Program-made: the position numbers and the translations under genes
Assembly (NCBI GenBank): GCA_032055545.1
Contig: DAMBQR010000009.1
Location: forward strand, 1 to 64,000
DNA: 64,000 bases
Direction: 5' to 3'
DNA from: Pseudescherichia sp032055545
GTDB taxonomy: Bacteria > Pseudomonadota > Gammaproteobacteria > Enterobacterales > Enterobacteriaceae
The notes under the pieces: model-generated
What the model was told of the DNA's origin: nothing
Database searches by the model: none
What the model saw: the letters and a program-made list of their open reading frames with translations, nothing else
Shown here: positions 53,063-62,485 of the stretch, piece by piece
Numbering within the stretch: position 1 is the stretch's first letter
How the letters are laid out: each line of letters begins with the position of its first letter

Positions 53063-53905
53063 TTATTCTGGTACGACCCAGTTCACCAGCGTATGGCCGG
53101 TGCCCGCCGGAACCAGCTTGCTGTGCAGCCACGGCAGAACGTTTTTCATCTGCTGCTCCAGCTTCCACGGCGGGTTGATGACAATCATGCCGGAGGCGGT
53201 CATGCCGCGCTGGTCGCTGTCCGGACGCACCGCCAGTTCAATCTGCAAAATACGGCGGATGCCGGTGGCTTCCAGCTCTTTCAACATACGTTTGATCTGC
53301 GCGCGCATCACCACCGGATACCACAGCGCATAGGTGCCGGTAGCAAAGCGCTTATAGCCTTCGCTGATGCCCTGAACCACCGCCTGGTAGTCGCTTTTAA
53401 TCTCGTAGGGTGGGTCAATCAGGATCAGACCCCGGCGTGACACTGGCGGCAGCCTGGATTTCAGCTGCTGGTAACCGTCGGCGCGCTCGACGCGGGTGCG
53501 GCTATCTTTCTGGAACTCTGAGCGCAGCAGCGGAAAATCGCTCGGGTGCAGCTCGGTCAGCTGCAGGCTGTCCTGTTCGCGCAGCAGCTGGCGGGCGATC
53601 AACGGCGAACCAGGGTAGTAGCGCAGCTGGCCGCTACGGTTGAAGTGGTTAAGCACGCTGATGTACGGCTCCAGCTCGGCAGGCAGATCGTCCTGCTGCC
53701 AGATGCGGGCGATGCCTTCCAGGTACTCGCCGGTGCGCTCGGCATGCTCGCTGCTCAGCTGATAACGGCCCGCGCCTGCGTGGGTATCCAGATAGAGAAA
53801 GGGTTTCTCCTTCTCTTTCAGCGATTCGATAATCAGGCTCTGAACGGTGTGTTTTAAAACGTCGGCATGGTTGCCAGCGTGGAAGCTGTGGCGATAACTG
53901 AGCAT
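53063..53905 (-). CDS. rlmJ: 23S rRNA (adenine2030-N6)-methyltransferase RlmJ
   Basis: SAM-dependent enzyme that methylates A2030 of 23S rRNA; 280 residues, the E. coli length (formerly YhiR/ComJ). The N-terminus MLSYRHSFHAGNHADVLKH is diagnostic, and the catalytic N6-adenine motif DPPY appears in LILIDPPYEIKSDY near 164. Divergent from prlC. Confidence 0.97.
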   Translation of the reverse strand: MLSYRHSFHAGNHADVLKHTVQSLIIESLKEKEKPFLYLDTHAGAGRYQLSSEHAERTGEYLEGIARIWQQDDLPAELEPYISVLNHFNRSGQLRYYPGSPLIARQLLREQDSLQLTELHPSDFPLLRSEFQKDSRTRVERADGYQQLKSRLPPVSRRGLILIDPPYEIKSDYQAVVQGISEGYKRFATGTYALWYPVVMRAQIKRMLKELEATGIRRILQIELAVRPDSDQRGMTASGMIVINPPWKLEQQMKNVLPWLHSKLVPAGTGHTLVNWVVPE

Positions 53906-54014
53906 GGAAGGAACAATCCTGGGAAGTAAAAACAGATAGCCGATAGTTTACCGCAGATTGCGGCAAATTACCGCAGCGACGCTGTAGCCAGGGCGCAAAA
54001 GCGCAACTTACAGC

Positions 54015-54041
54015 ATTGAAATTAACTACACTAAACCCCAT
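54015..54041 (+). promoter_or_regulatory. Candidate heat-shock sigma-32 promoter of prlC
   Basis: ATTGAAA at 54015-54021 and CCCCAT at 54036-54041, separated by 14 bases, resemble the sigma-32 consensus CTTGAAA / CCCCATnT. The prlC start lies 63 bases downstream. The E. coli prlC operon is heat-induced. Confidence 0.75.
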
Positions 54042-54104
54042 GCTAGACCTTACAGGAACGAGCGCCGCCCGAGCGCTTGCGATTATTTTTACAGGACAGC
54101 GCTT

Positions 54105-56147
54105 ATGACCAATCCATTACTGACGCCCTTCGACTTGCCGCCGTTTTCCCAGATTAAACCTGAGCATGTGGTTCCCGCCGTGACGAAAGCGCTTGAGGAT
54201 TGCCGCGAAGCGGTAGAGCGCGTGGTGGCCCAGGGCGCACCTTATACCTGGGACAATCTCTGCCAGCCACTGGCGGAGGTGGACGACCGCCTTGGCCGCA
54301 TCTTCTCCCCCATCAGCCACCTGAACTCGGTGCAGAACAGCCCGGAGCTGCGTGAAGCCTACGAGCAGACGTTGCCGCTGCTCTCTGAATACAGCACCTG
54401 GGTGGGTCAGCACGAAGGTCTTTACCAGGCTTATCGCAACCTGCGCGACGGCGAGGCCTATACCGTACTGGATCTGGCGCAGATGAAAGCGGTGGATAAC
54501 GCCCTGCGCGATTTTGAACTGTCCGGCATTGGCCTGCCGAAAGAGAAACAGAAACGCTACGGCGAAATCGCAGCCCGCCTCTCCGAGCTGGGTTCGACCT
54601 ACAGCAACAACGTGCTCGACGCCACCATGGGCTGGAGCAAACTGATTACCGATGAGTCCGAGCTGTCCGGCATGCCGGAGAGCGCGCTGGCACAGGCCCA
54701 GGCACAGGCGCAGGCCAAAGAGCAAGAGGGCTGGTTGTTGACGCTCGACATCCCGAGCTACCTGCCGGTGATGACCTACTGCGATAACCAGGCCCTGCGC
54801 GAAGAGCTTTACCGCGCCTACAGCACCCGTGCCTCCGACCAGGGGCCAAACGCGGGCAAATGGGATAACAGCCCGGTAATGGCAGAGATCCTTGCTCTGC
54901 GTCACGAGCTGGCCCAGCTGCTGGGCTTCGACAACTATGCTCACAAATCCCTCGCCACCAAGATGGCCGAGCATCCGCAGCAGGTGCTGGACTTCCTGAT
55001 GGATCTGGCAAAACGCGCCCGCCCGCAGGGTGAGAAAGAGCTGGAGCAGCTCCGCGCCTTCGCCCGCGCCGAGTTTGGCGTGGAAGAGTTACAGCCGTGG
55101 GATATCGCCTACTACAGCGAAAAACAGAAGCAGCACCTCTACAGCATCAGCGATGAGCAGCTGCGCCCCTATTTCCCGGAGAACAAAGCCGTTAACGGCC
55201 TGTTCGAAGTGGTTAAACGCATCTACGGCATCACTGCTAAAGAGCGCAAAGATATCGACGTCTGGCATCCGGACGTACGCTTCTTCGAGCTGTATGACGA
55301 GAGCAACGAACTACGCGGCAGCTTCTACCTCGATCTCTACGCCCGTGAAAACAAGCGCGGCGGGGCATGGATGGATGACTGCGTTGGGCAGATGCTGAAA
55401 GCCGATGGCTCGCTGCAGAAGCCGGTTGCTTACCTGACCTGTAACTTCAACCGCCCGGTGAGCGGCAAACCGGCGCTGTTTACCCACGATGAAGTGATCA
55501 CCCTGTTCCATGAGTTTGGTCACGGCCTGCACCATATGCTGACCCTGATCGCCGTCCCGGGCGTGGCGGGCATTAGCGGTGTGCCATGGGATGCGGTAGA
55601 GCTGCCGAGCCAGTTTATGGAGAACTGGTGCTGGGAGCCGGACGCGCTGGCGTTTATCTCCGGCCACTACGAGACCGGCGAACCGCTGCCGAAAACCCTG
55701 CTGGATAAGATGCTGGCGGCGAAGAACTACCAGGCGGCGCTGTTTATCCTGCGCCAGCTGGAGTTTGGCCTGTTTGATTTCCGTCTGCACGCCGAGTTCA
55801 GCCCGGAGCAGGGGGCGAAAATCCTCGAAACCCTGGCCGAGATCAAATCGCAGGTGGCAGTTATCCCGGGTCCCAACTGGGGACGCTTCCCGCACGCCTT
55901 CAGCCATATCTTTGCTGGCGGCTACGCGGCAGGCTACTACAGCTACCTGTGGGCCGACGTGCTGGCGGCGGACGCCTACTCCCGCTTCGAAGAGGAGGGG
56001 ATTTTCAACCGTGAAACCGGCCAGTCTTTCCTCGACCACATCCTGACGCGTGGGGGTTCAGAGGAGCCGATGGAGCTGTTCAAACGTTTCCGTGGCCGTG
56101 AACCGCAGCTGGACGCGATGCTGGCGCACTACGGCATCAAGGGCTAA
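54105..56147 (+). CDS. prlC: Oligopeptidase A PrlC (OpdA)
   Basis: Cytoplasmic zinc metallopeptidase of the M3 family that degrades short peptides and cleaved signal peptides; 680 residues as in E. coli. The zinc site H469-E470-F-G-H473 lies within LFHEFGHGLHHML, with the third ligand expected in SQFMENWCWE about 28 residues on. It forms an operon with rsmJ, whose GTG start is 7 bases after the prlC stop. Confidence 0.97.
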   Translation: MTNPLLTPFDLPPFSQIKPEHVVPAVTKALEDCREAVERVVAQGAPYTWDNLCQPLAEVDDRLGRIFSPISHLNSVQNSPELREAYEQTLPLLSEYSTWVGQHEGLYQAYRNLRDGEAYTVLDLAQMKAVDNALRDFELSGIGLPKEKQKRYGEIAARLSELGSTYSNNVLDATMGWSKLITDESELSGMPESALAQAQAQAQAKEQEGWLLTLDIPSYLPVMTYCDNQALREELYRAYSTRASDQGPNAGKWDNSPVMAEILALRHELAQLLGFDNYAHKSLATKMAEHPQQVLDFLMDLAKRARPQGEKELEQLRAFARAEFGVEELQPWDIAYYSEKQKQHLYSISDEQLRPYFPENKAVNGLFEVVKRIYGITAKERKDIDVWHPDVRFFELYDESNELRGSFYLDLYARENKRGGAWMDDCVGQMLKADGSLQKPVAYLTCNFNRPVSGKPALFTHDEVITLFHEFGHGLHHMLTLIAVPGVAGISGVPWDAVELPSQFMENWCWEPDALAFISGHYETGEPLPKTLLDKMLAAKNYQAALFILRQLEFGLFDFRLHAEFSPEQGAKILETLAEIKSQVAVIPGPNWGRFPHAFSHIFAGGYAAGYYSYLWADVLAADAYSRFEEEGIFNRETGQSFLDHILTRGGSEEPMELFKRFRGREPQLDAMLAHYGIKG

Positions 56148-56154
56148 GTACGGC

Positions 56155-56907
56155 GTGAAAATCTGCTTACTGGATGAAACAGGCACCGGAGACGGTGCCT
56201 TATCACTTCTTGCGTCCCGCTTTGGCTTGCAGCATGACGAAGATAACCCGATGGCGCTGGCGCTGACGACGGAGCACCTTGAACTGCGCAAGCGGGATGA
56301 GCCGAAACTGGGTGGCATCTTTGTTGATTTTGTCTCTGGCGCAATGGCGCACCGGCGCAAGTTTGGCGGCGGTCGCGGCGAAGCGGTGGCGAAGGCGGTA
56401 GGGGTAAAGGGCAGCTACCTGCCGGACGTGGTTGATGCCACCGCAGGTCTGGGGCGAGATGCCTTCGTACTGGCCTCCATTGGCTGCCGGGTGCGGATGC
56501 TGGAGCGTAACCCGGTGGTGGCGGCATTGCTGGAGGATGGCCTGACACGCGGCTATGCCGACGCAGAGATTGGCTGCTGGCTGCGGGAGCGCCTGCAGCT
56601 GATCCATGCCTCAAGCCTGACGTCGCTGACGGATATCACCCCACGGCCGCAGGTGGTCTATCTCGATCCGATGTTTCCGCACAAGCAGAAGAGCGCGCTG
56701 GTGAAAAAGGAGATGCGGGTCTTTCAGTCGCTGGTTGGGCCGGATCTTGACGCCGATGGCCTGCTGGAGCCTGCTCGCGCGCTGGCAACGAAGCGCGTGG
56801 TCGTGAAGCGCCCCGATTATGCCCCGCCGCTGGCAGACGTTGCCACGCAAAACGCGGTGGTCACCAAAGGCCACCGGTTTGATATTTACCCCGGCACACC
56901 AGAGTAA
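56155..56907 (+). CDS. rsmJ: 16S rRNA (guanine1516-N2)-methyltransferase RsmJ
   Basis: SAM-dependent methyltransferase acting on G1516 of 16S rRNA (formerly YhiQ). GTG start chosen because it gives 250 residues beginning VKICLLDETGTG, the E. coli length and N-terminus; the longer frame upstream overlaps prlC. SAM-binding DATAGLGRDAF near 106-116 and the catalytic DPMFP segment near 170 are present. Translated with prlC. Confidence 0.96.
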   Translation: MKICLLDETGTGDGALSLLASRFGLQHDEDNPMALALTTEHLELRKRDEPKLGGIFVDFVSGAMAHRRKFGGGRGEAVAKAVGVKGSYLPDVVDATAGLGRDAFVLASIGCRVRMLERNPVVAALLEDGLTRGYADAEIGCWLRERLQLIHASSLTSLTDITPRPQVVYLDPMFPHKQKSALVKKEMRVFQSLVGPDLDADGLLEPARALATKRVVVKRPDYAPPLADVATQNAVVTKGHRFDIYPGTPE

Positions 56908-56912
56908 AATAT

Positions 56913-56945
56913 GTAGGCCGGGCAAGCGCAGCGCCGCCCGGCGTT
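56913..56945. repeat. REP element between rsmJ and uspA
   Basis: GTAGGCCGGGC pairs with GCCCGGC around AAGCGCAGC, between the converging genes. Confidence 0.75.
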
Positions 56946-56957
56946 ACAGATGAACGC

Positions 56958-57395
56958 TTACTCGTCGTCTTCGTCGCGCAGCGGAACAATCAGCATATCA
57001 ACGTGCACGGTGTTGATCAGCTGGCGCGCAGAGGACATCAGCTTGCTCCAGAAGTCCTGATGGTGGCCGCAGACCACCAGGTCCATATCGTATTTCTTGA
57101 TGGCATCAACCAGCACCTGGCCCAGATCGCCGCTGCCGCTCAGGGTTTCGGTAATCGGGTAGCCCGCGTTAGTGGAGAGTTCAGCCAGCGCGTTGTGGGT
57201 CTCTTCAGAGATGCGCTTCTGCATATCACCCAGGTTAACGTCGATCAGCCCGGTATAGAGATCGGAGTAATTGACATCGACATGGATCAGGGAGATTTTT
57301 GCGTTGTAGGGGCGTGCCATAGAGACTGCTTTATCTACCAGTACTTTGCTCTCAGGGGAGAGATCGACCGCGATAAGGATATGTTTGTAAGCCAT
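56958..57395 (-). CDS. uspA: Universal stress protein UspA
   Basis: A 145-residue cytoplasmic Usp-fold protein (E. coli 144), induced by growth arrest and many stresses. N-terminal MAYKHILIAVDLSPESKVL and the C-terminal segment CGHHQDFWSKLMSSARQLI are as in UspA; like other UspA-type members it lacks the clear ATP-binding Gx2Gx9GS motif. Divergent from uspB. Confidence 0.97.
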   Translation of the reverse strand: MAYKHILIAVDLSPESKVLVDKAVSMARPYNAKISLIHVDVNYSDLYTGLIDVNLGDMQKRISEETHNALAELSTNAGYPITETLSGSGDLGQVLVDAIKKYDMDLVVCGHHQDFWSKLMSSARQLINTVHVDMLIVPLRDEDDE

Positions 57396-57793
57396 GATGT
57401 TACTCCTTCCATAAGTTGTCGATGACCGTTGGGTATAGAGCCGCTGCTTTCGCGCTGCGGTCAGTCCCGCGTCCTGCGTGCCACTGCGCGGGTAGTGCCC
57501 GGCCTTAAAGATCTAATTGTAGAAGATATTTCTACCTTATAACGCGCTAAACCCCTCGTCAATTGTCATGGGTCACGGTTTAGATCATCAAAAAATGTCG
57601 GTTACGACATTGATATAGATCGATGATGTGGCGAAATAATTAACAGATCTCCTACACTATTAAATAAGCCGCTCGGATGTAGAATTGTGATCCACGTCGG
57701 CTTCTGGTACACACATCAAAGAACTCATTGGCCGGAAATCGGGGAGCGTCAGCCCTGGAGTCTATCTCCGTGGGTGGTCGCCGGGGAGGGGGT
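57396..57793. promoter_or_regulatory. Divergent uspA / uspB regulatory region
   Basis: About 400 bases without a gene. It must contain the uspA promoter (leftward) and the uspB promoter (rightward, sigma-S-dependent in E. coli). TTGATATAGATCGA at 57610-57623 is close to the FNR consensus TTGATnnnnATCAA, with one mismatch in the second half-site. It sits in an AT-rich tract, about 215 bases before the uspA start. Confidence 0.5.
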
Positions 57794-58129
57794 ATGGTCA
57801 GCACTGTCGCGCTGTTTTGGGCTTTGTGTATCGTTTGTGTGGTTAACATGGCGCGTTACTTCTCATCACTACGCGCACTGTTGGTTGTCCTTCGTGGTTG
57901 CGATCCGTTGCTCTATCAATATGTGGATGGCGGCGGTTTTTTTACCTCGCACGGCCAGCCCAGTAAGCAGATGCGTCTGGTGTGGTATATCTACGCCCAA
58001 CGCTATCGCGATCATCATGACGATGAGTTTATTCGTCGCTGTGAGCGGGTCCGTCGCCACTTTGTTTTAACCAGCGCCCTCTGCGGCCTGGTGGTGGTCA
58101 GCCTGATCGCCCTGATGATTTGGCACTGA
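57794..58129 (+). CDS. uspB: Universal stress protein UspB
   Basis: A 111-residue inner-membrane protein, same length as E. coli UspB, with helices at about 1-20 and 88-108 and a charged centre (YAQRYRDHHDDEFIRRCERVRR). The ATG is preceded by GGGGAGGGGG; longer upstream readings are rejected. In E. coli it is induced in stationary phase and affects ethanol tolerance. Confidence 0.95.
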   Translation: MVSTVALFWALCIVCVVNMARYFSSLRALLVVLRGCDPLLYQYVDGGGFFTSHGQPSKQMRLVWYIYAQRYRDHHDDEFIRRCERVRRHFVLTSALCGLVVVSLIALMIWH

Positions 58130-58140
58130 AATTTACCTAT

Positions 58141-58173
58141 AAAAAAAGCGGACCATCATGGCCCGCTTTTTTT
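58141..58173. terminator. Bidirectional terminator between uspB and pitA
   Basis: AAAAAAAGCGG and CCAT pair with ATGG and CCGCTTTTTTT, giving A and T tracts on both sides of a GC stem. It serves both converging genes. Confidence 0.9.
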
Positions 58174-58187
58174 GTGGCTGTCACCGA

Positions 58188-59684
58188 TTAAATCAGCTGC
58201 AGCGCCACCCAGTACAGCGCTCCGGAGAGGAAAATCGCTGCCGGCAGGGTCAGAACCCAGGCCATCAGGATGTTGGTCACGGTTTTACGCTGCAAACCGC
58301 CGCCGTCTACGATCATCGTTCCCGCGACCGAAGAGGAGAGAACGTGGGTGGTGGATACCGGCATCCCGGTATAGCTCGCCAGGCCGATAGAGACGGCGGA
58401 GGTGAGCTGGGCCGACATGCCCTGCGCGTAAGTCATCCCTTTCCTGCCGATCTTCTCGCCGATGGTGGTGGCGACGCGACGCCAGCCAATCATCGTACCC
58501 AGGCCCAGCGCCAGCGCGACCGCCATGATGATCCACACCGGTGCATACTCAATGGTGCTCAGCATATCGCCTTTCAACTTTTTCAGCAGACGCTGGTCAT
58601 CAGCGCTGACTTCCGGCTGTTTGGCGACTTTATCGGTAATATCAGAGATGCAGAGCATGATGCGGCGCAGCTGGCTGCGCTGCTCAATCGGCAGCTTGTC
58701 ATAGCTTTCGATATTGGTCAGCATCGCTTTCGCGCGATCCAGCGCCACGACGGCACGGCCTGCATGGCAGTGGAACTCGCCGTTAGGACCGACGGTCTGC
58801 TCTGGCGTCGGGATAACCGGATCGGCTCCGGTTGCCTTCAGCAGCAGATCGGGATGCTGCTGGAACCAGGTCTCAACGTTGTTTACCGCGTCACGGGTAC
58901 GGGTGATGTCGTAGCCAGAGGCATTCATATTCACCACGAAGCCTGCCGGGGCCACGCCAATCAGCACCAGCATAATCAGGCCGATGCCTTTCTGGCCGTC
59001 GTTCGCACCGTGAGAGAACGCGACGCCGATAGCCGAGAGGATCAGGGCGATACGCGTCCAGAACGGCGGCTTTTTCTTGCCGTCCTGCTTTTCACGCTCG
59101 GCTGGGGTGAGGTGAATACGGGCGCGTTTTTTGGTGTTGCTCCAGTAGCGACGGAGGATAAACACCAGGCCGCCCGCAAAGACCAGGCCGACAATCGGCG
59201 AGAGGATCAGCGAGGCGAAGATGTTGATTACCTTCGGCACGTTCAGCGCATCCACCAGCGAGGTACCGGTCATCAGCGCGTTGGTTAAACCAATCCCGAT
59301 AATGGCACCGATCAGGGTGTGTGAACTGGAGGCCGGAAGTCCGAAGTACCAGGTACCCAGGTTCCAGATGATCGCGGCCAGCAGCATGGAGAAGACCATA
59401 GCAAGGCCGTGAGCGGAGCCGACGTTCAGCAGCAGGTCCGTAGGTAACATATGCACGATGGCATAGGCTACGCTCAGGCCGCCAAGCAGAACGCCAAAGA
59501 AGTTGAAGAGTGCCGCCATGACGACCGCAATCTGCGAACGTAATGCGCGAGTATAGATCACGGTTGCCACTGCGTTCGCTGTATCGTGGAAGCCGTTGAT
59601 CGCTTCGTAGAACAGCACAAAACCCAGAGCAAGAAGTAATAACAACCCGGTATGAAGATCCAGGCCAGCAAACAAATGTAACAT
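58188..59684 (-). CDS. pitA: Low-affinity phosphate transporter PitA
   Basis: Inner-membrane proton-coupled symporter for divalent metal-phosphate (PiT family), 498 residues (E. coli 499). Both PiT signature repeats are present: GFHDTANAVAT near 31-41 and GANDGQKGIGL near 225-235. A hydrophilic cytoplasmic loop of about 150 residues splits the helices. Also a route for zinc entry in E. coli. Upstream bases 59685-59915 hold divergent promoters with yhiN. Confidence 0.97.
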   Translation of the reverse strand: MLHLFAGLDLHTGLLLLLALGFVLFYEAINGFHDTANAVATVIYTRALRSQIAVVMAALFNFFGVLLGGLSVAYAIVHMLPTDLLLNVGSAHGLAMVFSMLLAAIIWNLGTWYFGLPASSSHTLIGAIIGIGLTNALMTGTSLVDALNVPKVINIFASLILSPIVGLVFAGGLVFILRRYWSNTKKRARIHLTPAEREKQDGKKKPPFWTRIALILSAIGVAFSHGANDGQKGIGLIMLVLIGVAPAGFVVNMNASGYDITRTRDAVNNVETWFQQHPDLLLKATGADPVIPTPEQTVGPNGEFHCHAGRAVVALDRAKAMLTNIESYDKLPIEQRSQLRRIMLCISDITDKVAKQPEVSADDQRLLKKLKGDMLSTIEYAPVWIIMAVALALGLGTMIGWRRVATTIGEKIGRKGMTYAQGMSAQLTSAVSIGLASYTGMPVSTTHVLSSSVAGTMIVDGGGLQRKTVTNILMAWVLTLPAAIFLSGALYWVALQLI

Positions 59685-59915
59685 AGGACGTTACGCCATT
59701 TTTGAGGTCATGAACGCCGCGCATTATCATGGACATTCGCGGCCGGGGCAAAGTGAAATATAGCTTTTTTTTGATATTCATCCTGTGCCTGTAACGGTAC
59801 GTAAATAATTATGTCATAAATTTCAACGAAATGACCATTTTAGCCACCATTTGCGCTGGTGCGACCACCGCATAAAATTTACAATCCGCGCCGGATTAGC
59901 GAAGAGGAATGCAGT

Positions 59916-61112
59916 GTGGAAAGGTTTGATGCCGTTATCATTGGGGCCGGCGCGGCGGGGATGTTCTGTGCGGCGATAGCTGGACAGGCGGGGAGCCGGG
60001 TGCTGTTGCTGGACAATGGTAAGAAACCCGGACGTAAAATTCTTATGTCTGGCGGCGGTCGCTGCAACTTTACTAACCTTTATGTCGAGCCTGCGGCCTA
60101 TCTGAGCCAAAACCCGCATTTTTGCAAATCTGCGTTGGCGCGCTATACCCAGTGGGATTTTATCGATCTGGTCGGCAAGCACGGTATTGCCTGGCATGAG
60201 AAGACGCTGGGTCAACTTTTCTGCGATGACTCCGCGCAGCAGATTGTTGATCTGCTGGTGACAGAATGCACAAAGGGTAATGTAACTACCCGCCTGCGTA
60301 GCGAGGTGATCGACGTCACCCATGACGAAGCAGGCTATACGTTGCAGCTCAACGGTGAAAGTGTGGTCACCCACAAGCTGGTGATTGCCAGCGGTGGCCT
60401 GTCGATGCCCGGCCTGGGCGCATCGCCATTTGGCTATAAGATTGCCGAGCAGTTTGGCCTGAAGGTGCTGCCCACGCGGGCGGGCCTGGTGCCGTTCACT
60501 CTGCACAAGCCGTTGCTGGAACAGCTGTCGCTCCTCTCCGGCGTATCGGTGCCAGCGGTTATCACTGCAGAAGACGGCACCGTGTTCCGTGAAAGCCTGC
60601 TCTTCACCCACCGTGGCCTCTCCGGCCCGGCGGTGCTGCAAATCTCCAGCTACTGGCAGCCCGGCGAATTTGTCACCATCAATATGCTACCGGAGTGCGA
60701 TCTGGATGCGTTCCTCAACGACCAGCGCGCCGCCCATCCGAATCAGAGCCTGAAGAATACGTTAGCGATGCAGCTGCCGAAACGACTCATTGAGTGCCTG
60801 CAGCAGCTCGGGCAGATCCCGGACGTGACCCTGAAGCAGCTCAACAGCCGTGAACAGCAGATCATGGTGGATAATCTCACCCGCTGGCGCGTACAGCCCA
60901 ACGGCACCGAGGGCTACCGCACGGCCGAGGTGACGCTCGGCGGCGTCGATACGCATGAGCTTTCCTCACGCACCATGGAAGCGCGCAACGTACCGGGACT
61001 CTACTTTATCGGCGAGGTGATGGACGTCACCGGCTGGCTGGGGGGGTATAACTTCCAGTGGGCATGGTCAAGCGCCTGGGCCTGTGCACAGGCGCTTGTA
61101 GAACAAAACTAA
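59916..61112 (+). CDS. yhiN: YhiN, NAD(P)/FAD-dependent oxidoreductase (HI0933 family)
   Basis: A 398-residue flavoprotein (E. coli YhiN 400). GTG start chosen behind GAGGAA, giving the family N-terminus ERFDAVIIGAGAAGM with the FAD dinucleotide motif GAGAAG. Further family marks: GRKILMSGGGRCNFTN near 40-55, and the C-terminal GEVMDVTGWLGGYNFQWAWSSG-type FAD motif. Substrate unknown. It converges with the aspartokinase gene 11 bases on. Confidence 0.94.
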   Translation: MERFDAVIIGAGAAGMFCAAIAGQAGSRVLLLDNGKKPGRKILMSGGGRCNFTNLYVEPAAYLSQNPHFCKSALARYTQWDFIDLVGKHGIAWHEKTLGQLFCDDSAQQIVDLLVTECTKGNVTTRLRSEVIDVTHDEAGYTLQLNGESVVTHKLVIASGGLSMPGLGASPFGYKIAEQFGLKVLPTRAGLVPFTLHKPLLEQLSLLSGVSVPAVITAEDGTVFRESLLFTHRGLSGPAVLQISSYWQPGEFVTINMLPECDLDAFLNDQRAAHPNQSLKNTLAMQLPKRLIECLQQLGQIPDVTLKQLNSREQQIMVDNLTRWRVQPNGTEGYRTAEVTLGGVDTHELSSRTMEARNVPGLYFIGEVMDVTGWLGGYNFQWAWSSAWACAQALVEQN

Positions 61113-61123
61113 CCTGTTAGCTG

Positions 61124-62485
61124 TTATTCCAGCAGGCTGCGGTGTAACGCTTTCACCGCGCTGTCGGCAGATCCCGCTGGCAGCAGGAAGCAGAGGCTAT
61201 GGTCAGACGCTCCGTGGCAGATCATGCGCACGGCGTGCGCTTCCAGCTCGGCAAAGACCTCTTTGCATACCGCCGCTTCCTTCGCCAGCGCGTTACCAAT
61301 CAACGAGACGAGCGCCAGCCCGGTCTCGATTTCAACGTGGCAGTGCGACGATAGCTCGGTGAGCAGGGAGGTAGTCAACGTATCGGCCTCGCCTGACGTC
61401 GAACCGGTGGAGTTGAGGATCAGCGCAATGCATGTCTCCGAGGTGGTCACCAGATCGAGCGCAACGTCGTGACGCGAGAGAATTGCAAACGTCTCGGCTA
61501 AAAAGCGGTGTGTTGGCTGCGCATTCAGGCTGGATAACGTCAACAGCGTCTGCTGGCGGCGTACGGCCAGGGCGCGATAGCGTGACGGCTCCAGCGCATC
61601 GCGGCGAACCAGCGTTCCACCTGCGGACGCGTTATTGCTGGCCCCGACAAACACCGGAATGTTCTTGCGCATGGCAGGCAGCAGGGTAGCCGGGTGCAGC
61701 ACTTTGGCGCCAAAGGTCGCCATCTCTCTCGCTTCGGAGAACGAAAGATTATCAATACGTTTTGCCTGGGGGACGATCCGGGGATCGGTTGTATAGATCC
61801 CAGCGACGTCGGTCCAGATATCCACACGTGAGGCATGAAGCGCCTCTGCCAGCAGAGAAGCGGTGTAGTCGCTGCCGCCGCGCCCGAGCGTGGTCGTTTG
61901 TCCTGTCGCGTCGCTGCCGATAAAACCCTGGGTTACCATCAGCGTCTGCTCAAGTCGCGGGCGTAAATGTTTTTCCGCCAGCTCGGCAATGGCGTCGATG
62001 GCCGGTACTGCGCAGCCAAACGTATCATCGGTGCGAATGACTTTGCGGGCATCAAACCACTGCGTCTCTACTTCACGTTCACGCAAGACTTCCACAAACA
62101 GCAGGGAGGACATCATTTCCCCATGGCTCACCAGCTCGTCGCAGAGCGTGGCTGAACGGGAATCGAGGGCCGTTTCGGCCAGACGGCTAATATTGTCGAG
62201 GAGACGATCGATCTCCTGACCAATGGCGTCAGGCTGTTTAAGGCGTGAAATAATGTTGTATTGCAGGGCGCGCAGGGTGGCGATTTTGTCCAGCCGGTCA
62301 GGACTTTCCAGGCCGGAAGCGAGTTCGACTAACAGGTTCGTGACGCCTGCAGAGGCAGACAGTACAACCAGACGAACATTTTTATCAGCAAGGACGAGGG
62401 TGGCACTACGGCTCATCGCGTCAAAATCAGCTACGCTGGTTCCGCCAAACTTGGCAACGATGATGTGTGGATAAGTGTGAGTCAT
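61124..62485 (-). CDS. Aspartate kinase, LysC (aspartokinase III)-type paralogue
   Basis: Phosphorylates aspartate, the first step to aspartate semialdehyde. The 453-residue product resembles E. coli LysC throughout but is clearly diverged: KFGGTSVADFDAM at 13-25, TLGRGGSDYTASLLAEALHAS, TDVAGIYTTDPR, ATFGAKVLHPATLLPA and a C-terminal ACT region. No homoserine dehydrogenase domain is fused. It is divergent from a 2,4-diaminobutyrate aminotransferase gene rather than in the usual lysC context, so it probably feeds that pathway and may differ in lysine feedback. No lysine riboswitch is seen upstream. Confidence 0.9.
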   Translation of the reverse strand: MTHTYPHIIVAKFGGTSVADFDAMSRSATLVLADKNVRLVVLSASAGVTNLLVELASGLESPDRLDKIATLRALQYNIISRLKQPDAIGQEIDRLLDNISRLAETALDSRSATLCDELVSHGEMMSSLLFVEVLREREVETQWFDARKVIRTDDTFGCAVPAIDAIAELAEKHLRPRLEQTLMVTQGFIGSDATGQTTTLGRGGSDYTASLLAEALHASRVDIWTDVAGIYTTDPRIVPQAKRIDNLSFSEAREMATFGAKVLHPATLLPAMRKNIPVFVGASNNASAGGTLVRRDALEPSRYRALAVRRQQTLLTLSSLNAQPTHRFLAETFAILSRHDVALDLVTTSETCIALILNSTGSTSGEADTLTTSLLTELSSHCHVEIETGLALVSLIGNALAKEAAVCKEVFAELEAHAVRMICHGASDHSLCFLLPAGSADSAVKALHRSLLE

